Assembly (NCBI GenBank): GCA_913773715.1
Contig: CAJYHD010000461.1
Span: forward strand, 1-11,449
DNA from: an uncultured Sphingobium sp.
GTDB taxonomy: Bacteria; Pseudomonadota; Alphaproteobacteria; Sphingomonadales; Sphingomonadaceae
Reading direction: 5' to 3'
Length of the DNA stretch: 11,449 nucleotides
Shown: in pieces, positions 7,141-11,449 of the stretch
Layout of the letters: every line of letters begins with the position of its first letter
Numbering within the stretch: position 1 is the first letter of the stretch
Notes under the pieces: generated by a model
Told to the model about the DNA's origin: nothing
Databases searched by the model: none
What the model saw: the letters and a program-made list of their open reading frames with translations, nothing else
Position numbers and translations under genes: made by a program

Positions 7141-9591
7141 ATGATCGCACAGCCGCTGTCGCGGAGCCGCCTGCTTGTGGGTGCCGCCCTGCTTTCTCTG
7201 ATGACCGCCGCCACGCCCGCGCTGGCGCAGGCTCCCGCCGACGCGCCTGCCGACGCCGCAGTACCCGAGGGCAATTCGGAGATCATCGTGACGGGCGTCA
7301 AGGCGACGCGTTCGGCGACCGCGATCACGACCACCGAAATCCAGAAGATCCTGCCGGGCGTCGCGCCGTTCAAGGCGATCCAGACGCTGCCGGGCGTCAT
7401 GTATGTGACCGCCGATCCGTGGGGCAATAACGAACAGAACGCCTCGCTCTTCATCCACGGTTTCAGCGGTCAGCAGCTCGGCCACACGCTGGATGGCGTC
7501 CCGCTCGGCGACCAGAGTTACGGCAATTTCAACGGCCTCTCGCCGCAGCGCGCGATCATCTCCGAAAATGTCGGCAGCGTCGTGGTGGCGACCGGCGCCG
7601 CGGAACTGGGCATCGCATCGACCAGCAATCTGGGCGGCGGAATCGAGAATTTCTCCAGCGACCCGCGCGAAAAGATGAGCGCGCAGATCAACCAGACGGT
7701 CGGCAGCTACGACACGTCGCGCACCTTCCTGCGGCTCGACACGGGCGAGTTCGGTCAGGGCAATAGCGGCTATGTCTCGGTCCTGCGCCAGCGGGCGCGC
7801 GCCTGGGACTTTCGCGGCATCCAGAAGGGCTGGCAGGTCAACGCCAAATTCGTGCATGACGACGACAACGGCAAGCTGACCGGCTATTTCGCCTATTCCG
7901 ACAAGCAGGAGCCGAACGAGGACGCGACCACCGTCTTCAAGAACCCTGCCAATGCGGCGCAGGCGTATCAGCCCTATACCCGCCCCTTCCTCTATCCCGA
8001 TTTCGATGCGGCAGTCGCCTATCTCAATGCAGCGGGTCAGGTGCCTGCGGCTGAAGCGCAGAATTACCGCAACTATTACAGCGCGGCGATCCGCACCGAT
8101 TATCTGGGCTACCTCAAATATCAGGCGCATCTGAGTGACGCGGTCGATTGGTCGACGCAGGGCTATTATCATCACAATGACGGAGCGGGTATCGTCGCCG
8201 GGCCGATCACGGTGGCGTCGCTGCCGACCCTGTTCGCGCTCTATTTTCCAGGCCAGAATCTGAAACAGGCGACGGGCAATTCAGGCTATGCGATCCGCAC
8301 CACCGAATATCGCATCGATCGCGGCGGGGTCATCTCCACGATCGATGCGACGCTGGGCAATCATACGCTGCAAGCGGGCATGTGGTTCGAGCATAACAGC
8401 TCGGCCGCCTATCGCCGCTGGTATGGCCTGGATGTGACGCGGCCCAATGACTATGCGCCCTATCGCAAGCCGGAAAATCCGCTGTTCACCCAATATGGCA
8501 GCGAGATGCGGACCGAGGTTCTGCAATTCCATGTGCAGGACGCGTGGCAGGTGACGCCCAGCCTGCTGGTGCAGGGCGGCTTCAAGTCGAGCCTCCAGTT
8601 CGCGAGCGGCACCTTCCCCGTGCAGCCGATCATCGGATCGCTACCCGGATCGTCGAGCGCGCTGCCCGAAGGCGAAATCAACACGCGCCGCTGGTTCCTG
8701 CCCGCGATCGGCGCGAAGTGGAACGTCACCGACAAGGAACAGCTGTACGTCAACGTGCAGAAGAACCTGCGCCACTTCCAGCCCTATGGCGGCGGCGGCG
8801 TGACGCCGTGGAGCAGCGGCAGCCAGTCGGCGTTCGACAACCTCAAGAATAACGGTCGCCCCGAAACGGCATGGACCTATGAAGTCGGCTTCCGCACCAG
8901 CCGCGCGATCGATACCGCGTTCCTGACCGGCATCGACGCGCAGGTGAACTATTATCATGTCGATTTCCGCGATCGCCTGATCGGTATCACTCCGGCAGCG
9001 GCGATCGGCGGCATCGGCGGCGGCGGCATTTCGGGCGGTACGCCCGCCGTGTTCAACGTCGGCGACGTCAAGACAGACGGCGTCGACGCGGCAGTGACTT
9101 TCCGCTTCGGCAGCCTCTTCTCGCTGTACAACGCGGTGTCGTACAACCGGTCGATCTACGACAGCGACTATAGCACGGTGACGGGCGCCGCGACCGGCAC
9201 GCGCATCGGCGGGATTGCGACGGTCAATGGCGTAGTGCCGACCGGCGGCAAGCTGATCCCAGTCAGCCCCAAGTGGATGAACAAGACGGTGGCGACGCTC
9301 ACCATCGGGGCGTTCGATGCGCAGTTCATCGGCGACTATGTCGGGCGGCGCTACACAACCTTCACCAACGACGCCTTCGTGAAATCCTATTTCCTGGGTA
9401 GCGCGCGGATCGGCTATACCCTGCCCGAAAGCGTATTCGGATTGCAGAAGGCGTCGATCAGCCTGAACGTCACAAATCTGTTCAAGGAACGGGGCGCATC
9501 GACGGTGCAGGCGAGCGCGAACACCAACAACTACAATGTCTATCCAATCGCACCGCGCCAGTGGTTCGGCACGCTGTCGGTGACCTTCTGA
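7141..9591 (+). CDS. TonB-dependent outer-membrane receptor, coupled to a GlpQ-type phosphodiesterase
   Basis: This is an 816-residue outer-membrane transporter driven by the TonB-ExbBD system. The ATG is preceded by GGGGGA (7130-7135) at good spacing. Residues 1-29 are a signal peptide ending in ALA, followed by an Ala/Pro/Asp-rich linker and a TonB-box-like SEIIVTG (46-52). The plug domain covers roughly residues 53-180 (ILPGVAPFKAIQTLPGV, LFIHGFSGQQLGHTLDGVPLGD, STSNLGGGIE). The rest is a beta barrel with alternating aromatic strands, the family-typical SLNVTNLFKER near the end, and a terminal Phe as expected for outer-membrane assembly. A Gly-rich stretch at about residues 621-634 is probably an external loop. 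The stop codon overlaps the ATG of the next gene (TGATG). The ligand cannot be read from sequence; the partner suggests a glycerophosphodiester or similar organophosphate. Confidence 0.92.
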   Translation: MIAQPLSRSRLLVGAALLSLMTAATPALAQAPADAPADAAVPEGNSEIIVTGVKATRSATAITTTEIQKILPGVAPFKAIQTLPGVMYVTADPWGNNEQNASLFIHGFSGQQLGHTLDGVPLGDQSYGNFNGLSPQRAIISENVGSVVVATGAAELGIASTSNLGGGIENFSSDPREKMSAQINQTVGSYDTSRTFLRLDTGEFGQGNSGYVSVLRQRARAWDFRGIQKGWQVNAKFVHDDDNGKLTGYFAYSDKQEPNEDATTVFKNPANAAQAYQPYTRPFLYPDFDAAVAYLNAAGQVPAAEAQNYRNYYSAAIRTDYLGYLKYQAHLSDAVDWSTQGYYHHNDGAGIVAGPITVASLPTLFALYFPGQNLKQATGNSGYAIRTTEYRIDRGGVISTIDATLGNHTLQAGMWFEHNSSAAYRRWYGLDVTRPNDYAPYRKPENPLFTQYGSEMRTEVLQFHVQDAWQVTPSLLVQGGFKSSLQFASGTFPVQPIIGSLPGSSSALPEGEINTRRWFLPAIGAKWNVTDKEQLYVNVQKNLRHFQPYGGGGVTPWSSGSQSAFDNLKNNGRPETAWTYEVGFRTSRAIDTAFLTGIDAQVNYYHVDFRDRLIGITPAAAIGGIGGGGISGGTPAVFNVGDVKTDGVDAAVTFRFGSLFSLYNAVSYNRSIYDSDYSTVTGAATGTRIGGIATVNGVVPTGGKLIPVSPKWMNKTVATLTIGAFDAQFIGDYVGRRYTTFTNDAFVKSYFLGSARIGYTLPESVFGLQKASISLNVTNLFKERGASTVQASANTNNYNVYPIAPRQWFGTLSVTF

Positions 9592-10700
9592 TGCTGTCGC
9601 GGCGCGGGCTGATCGCCGGGGGCGCGGGCGTGGCGATGATGGCCGGGGTGGCGAAAGCGGCCCCTGCCCCATCGGTACCGAAGAAGCGCCCGGTGCTGCT
9701 CGCGCATCGCGGCGCATCGGCGCTGCGGCCCGAACATACGCTGGGTTCCTATGCCAAGGCGATCCAGGACGGCGCGGACTTCATCGAGCCGGATCTGGTA
9801 TCGACCAAGGACGGTGTGCTGGTCGCGCGGCATGAGAACAATATCGCCGAGACGACAGACGTCGCGGCTCATCCCGAGTTTGCCGAGCGCAAGACGAGCA
9901 AGACGATCGACGGGGAGCAGCAGACCGGCTGGTTCACCGAGGATTTCACGCTGGCGGAGTTGAAGACACTGCGCGCCAAGGAACGACTGGGCGCGATGCG
10001 ACCGGAAAGCCGAAGCTATGACGGCCAGTTCCAGATCGTGACGCTGGAGGAGATCGCCGATTTCCTGGCGGCGGAGGCCGCGGCGCGGGGACGGACGATC
10101 GGGCTGATCCCGGAGGTCAAACATTCGACCTATTTCTCCGGGATCGGATTGCCGCAGGAAGACCGGTTGCTGGAGAGGATCGGCAGGAGCGCTTACCTGT
10201 CGCGCGCGCCGATCATCGTGCAATCCTTCGAGGTCGCGAACCTGAAGGCGCTTGGCTCCAGGAAGCGCGCCAACATGCAGTTGATGCAGCTGGTGGGCGC
10301 GCCGACGCAGATTATCCCGGACTTCGCCGCCAAGGGGGTGAAGCGCAGCTATGGCGATCTGCTCAACCCGGCCGGCCTTGCCGAGATGAAGTTCTACGCC
10401 GACTGGATCGCGCCGCCCACGCGCATGATCATCCCGGTCGATGCGCAGGAGAAGCTGTTGCCGCCGACCGGGATCGCGCAGGCGGCTCAGAAGGCCGGGC
10501 TGCTGGTCGGGACATGGACGTTCCGCCCGGAAAACCACTTCATCGCCGCCGATTTCCGCGACGGCAAGGGCGACGCCGCCCGCAACCCGGCGGGCAGTAT
10601 CGAGGAGATGAAGCGCTATATCGCGACCGGGCTGGACGGATTCTTCACCGATGATCCAGCGCTCGGCAAACAGGCGATTGATGAGGTCCTGCGCAGCTGA
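9591..10700 (+). CDS. glpQ: Glycerophosphodiester phosphodiesterase, GlpQ-type, exported
   Basis: GlpQ-type enzymes hydrolyse glycerophosphodiesters to glycerol-3-phosphate and an alcohol, normally in the periplasm. The 369-residue product begins at the ATG overlapping the receptor stop (TGATG); a GTG at 9561 would extend it backward into the receptor gene and is less likely. Residues 3-23 look like a twin-arginine-type signal (SRRGLIAGG, ending near AKA). The catalytic landmarks are AHRGASALRPEHT (38-50) with His39 and Arg40, EPD with Glu66 and Asp68, and His81 in VARHEN. The insertion after residue 84, with TDVAAHPEFAERK and WFTEDFTLAELKTL, matches E. coli GlpQ rather than the shorter UgpQ form, and length agrees (GlpQ is about 358 residues). 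EVKHSTYF and PIIVQSFE are further typical barrel strands. Coupling to the receptor suggests co-production for phosphorus or glycerol scavenging. Confidence 0.94.
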   Translation: MLSRRGLIAGGAGVAMMAGVAKAAPAPSVPKKRPVLLAHRGASALRPEHTLGSYAKAIQDGADFIEPDLVSTKDGVLVARHENNIAETTDVAAHPEFAERKTSKTIDGEQQTGWFTEDFTLAELKTLRAKERLGAMRPESRSYDGQFQIVTLEEIADFLAAEAAARGRTIGLIPEVKHSTYFSGIGLPQEDRLLERIGRSAYLSRAPIIVQSFEVANLKALGSRKRANMQLMQLVGAPTQIIPDFAAKGVKRSYGDLLNPAGLAEMKFYADWIAPPTRMIIPVDAQEKLLPPTGIAQAAQKAGLLVGTWTFRPENHFIAADFRDGKGDAARNPAGSIEEMKRYIATGLDGFFTDDPALGKQAIDEVLRS

Positions 10701-10706
10701 CGGCAA

Positions 10707-10752
10707 GCTTCAAACCGGAGCGATGTGGGAGACCGCTGCACGGTGTTGAAGC
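10707..10752. other. Long imperfect hairpin after glpQ, possible terminator or palindromic repeat
   Basis: Outer arms GCTTCAA (10707-10713) and TTGAAGC (10746-10752) pair perfectly; inside them ACCG (10714-10717) pairs with CGGT (10741-10744) past a bulged G at 10745, and AGCG (10719-10722) with CGCT (10734-10737). That gives 15 pairs over 46 bases, starting seven bases after the glpQ stop. There is no T run on the plus-strand side. In a gap between convergent genes it may stop or stabilise both transcripts, or be a copy of an interspersed repeat. Confidence 0.5.
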
Positions 10753-10755
10753 CCA

Positions 10756-10800
10756 TCCCGCTGCGACTCGCAAGTCTCGCTGCCCCTGCCGCATGCGGGA
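10756..10800. other. Second structured element in the convergent gap (stem with inner hairpin)
   Basis: TCCCGC (10756-10761) pairs with GCGGGA (10795-10800), enclosing a smaller hairpin in which GCGACT (10763-10768) pairs with AGTC plus CGC (10773-10776 and 10778-10780) around one bulged T and a four-base loop. A perfect ten-base palindrome CCGCATGCGG (10789-10798) offers a competing fold. Together with the hairpin just before it, almost the whole 111-base gap can fold. It carries no plausible coding sequence. Confidence 0.4.
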
Positions 10801-10811
10801 CGGGAATGCTG

Positions 10812-11449
10812 TCATAAGCGGAAGCCGACGGTGCCCATGACGTTGCGCGGCGCGCCGACGAAGCAATCGCCGCGATCGAGGCAGGAGGCGAAGTAGCGTT
10901 TGTCCAGCAGGTTGTTCGCATTGATGGCGAAGCGCCAGTTGTTCCAGTTCACCTCCGCCAGCGCATCGACCAGCGTGTAGCTGGGCGTCACGATGGTCCA
11001 GGCGGGACCGATCGAGCGGCGCTTGCCCGTGTAGGTGACGCCCGCGCCGAGCTTCAGCGTCGCGCCATTGTCCATCGCGAAAGTCTTGGTGGTCCAGAGT
11101 GATGCGGTCTGGCGCGGCAGGTAGATGAAATAGTCGGTGTCGTGCGACACGAGCTTGTTGTAGCCATAATTGGCGAGCAGCTCGAAATCCTCCGGCAGGC
11201 GATAGCTGGCCTCGACCTCGACGCCCTCGGTCGTGATCTCGCCCGACTGGCTGACCGACGATCCGGTGCCATAGATGATGCGGTTGATTTCCTTGATGTG
11301 GAAGCCGGTGACGGTGACCAGCGCGGCGGGGGTCGGCTGCCACTTCACGCCGGCCTCATATTGAATGCCGCGCTGAGGTTTGAGCGGATCGCCCTGATCG
11401 TTGCGTCCGGCAAGCGGCAGGAAGCTTTCGGTATAGCTGAAGAAGGGCG
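10812..11449 (-). CDS. TonB-dependent siderophore receptor, C-terminal part (5' end outside window)
   Basis: The minus-strand frame is open from the right edge to a TGA at 10814-10812, giving the last 211 residues of a larger outer-membrane receptor; a GTG at 11348 is internal, not a start. The visible part opens with PFFSYTESFLPLAG and continues with KPQRGIQYEAGVKWQP, the signature passage of siderophore-type receptors (FhuA/FecA-like). Barrel strands follow, then NWRFAINANNLLDKRYFASC and GAPRNVMGTVGFRL. The two cysteines in FASCLDRGDCF are common at this place in hydroxamate or ferric siderophore receptors. The protein ends in Leu, not the usual Phe. The ligand cannot be assigned from this fragment. 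The gene converges on glpQ and belongs to a separate transcription unit. Confidence 0.88.
   Translation of the reverse strand, partial: PFFSYTESFLPLAGRNDQGDPLKPQRGIQYEAGVKWQPTPAALVTVTGFHIKEINRIIYGTGSSVSQSGEITTEGVEVEASYRLPEDFELLANYGYNKLVSHDTDYFIYLPRQTASLWTTKTFAMDNGATLKLGAGVTYTGKRRSIGPAWTIVTPSYTLVDALAEVNWNNWRFAINANNLLDKRYFASCLDRGDCFVGAPRNVMGTVGFRL

Noticed and set aside
9540..10706. 388-codon frame antisense to glpQ, and similar frames antisense to the receptor (7030-8175, 8641-9717) and the DUF1080 gene (2223-3140)
   Set aside because: All coincide with strongly supported genes on the other strand and show no family features.

Overview
The window is GC-rich, tightly packed chromosomal DNA. 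Protein character (a DUF3426 zinc-ribbon protein, MsrPQ, several TonB-dependent receptors and an FdhF/YdeP oxidoreductase) points to an alphaproteobacterium, most likely a sphingomonad (Sphingomonas/Sphingobium-like). This is a judgement from family resemblance, not a database match. I see no mobile elements, CRISPR arrays, tRNA or rRNA genes, and all genes have similar base composition, so nothing looks recently acquired.

Layout: (1) 1-501 (+) is the 3' part of a membrane-anchored DUF3426 protein that began before the window. (2) After a 170-base gap holding a small palindrome and a long hairpin, 672-2221 (+) is the msrP-msrQ pair, a periplasmic methionine sulfoxide repair system. (3) 2301-3239 (+) is a secreted DUF1080 protein (3-keto-disaccharide hydrolase family). 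(4) 6916-3242 (-) is a three-gene molybdoenzyme operon: an FdhF/YdeP-type oxidoreductase, fdhD (sulfurtransferase for its cofactor) and mobA (cofactor guanylylation). (5) 7141-10700 (+), divergent from it, is an outer-membrane TonB-dependent receptor whose stop codon overlaps the start of a GlpQ-type glycerophosphodiester phosphodiesterase. (6) A structured 111-base convergent intergenic region follows. (7) 10812-11449 (-) is the C-terminal part of a TonB-dependent siderophore-type receptor that continues beyond the right edge.

How the genes fit together: two molybdenum enzymes lie a few kilobases apart but use different forms of the cofactor. MsrP-family enzymes carry Mo-molybdopterin without a nucleotide. 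DMSO-reductase-family enzymes such as FdhF/YdeP need bis-MGD, which explains why mobA and fdhD sit in the FdhF-like operon and not beside msrPQ. The receptor-phosphodiesterase pair looks like a phosphodiester (glycerophosphodiester or a related organophosphate) uptake and scavenging unit; the substrate is inferred from the fused gene arrangement only.

I found no convincing wholly new multi-gene system. The points most worth a second look are the receptor-GlpQ coupling, the FdhF-like operon without electron-transfer subunits, and two strongly structured intergenic stretches.
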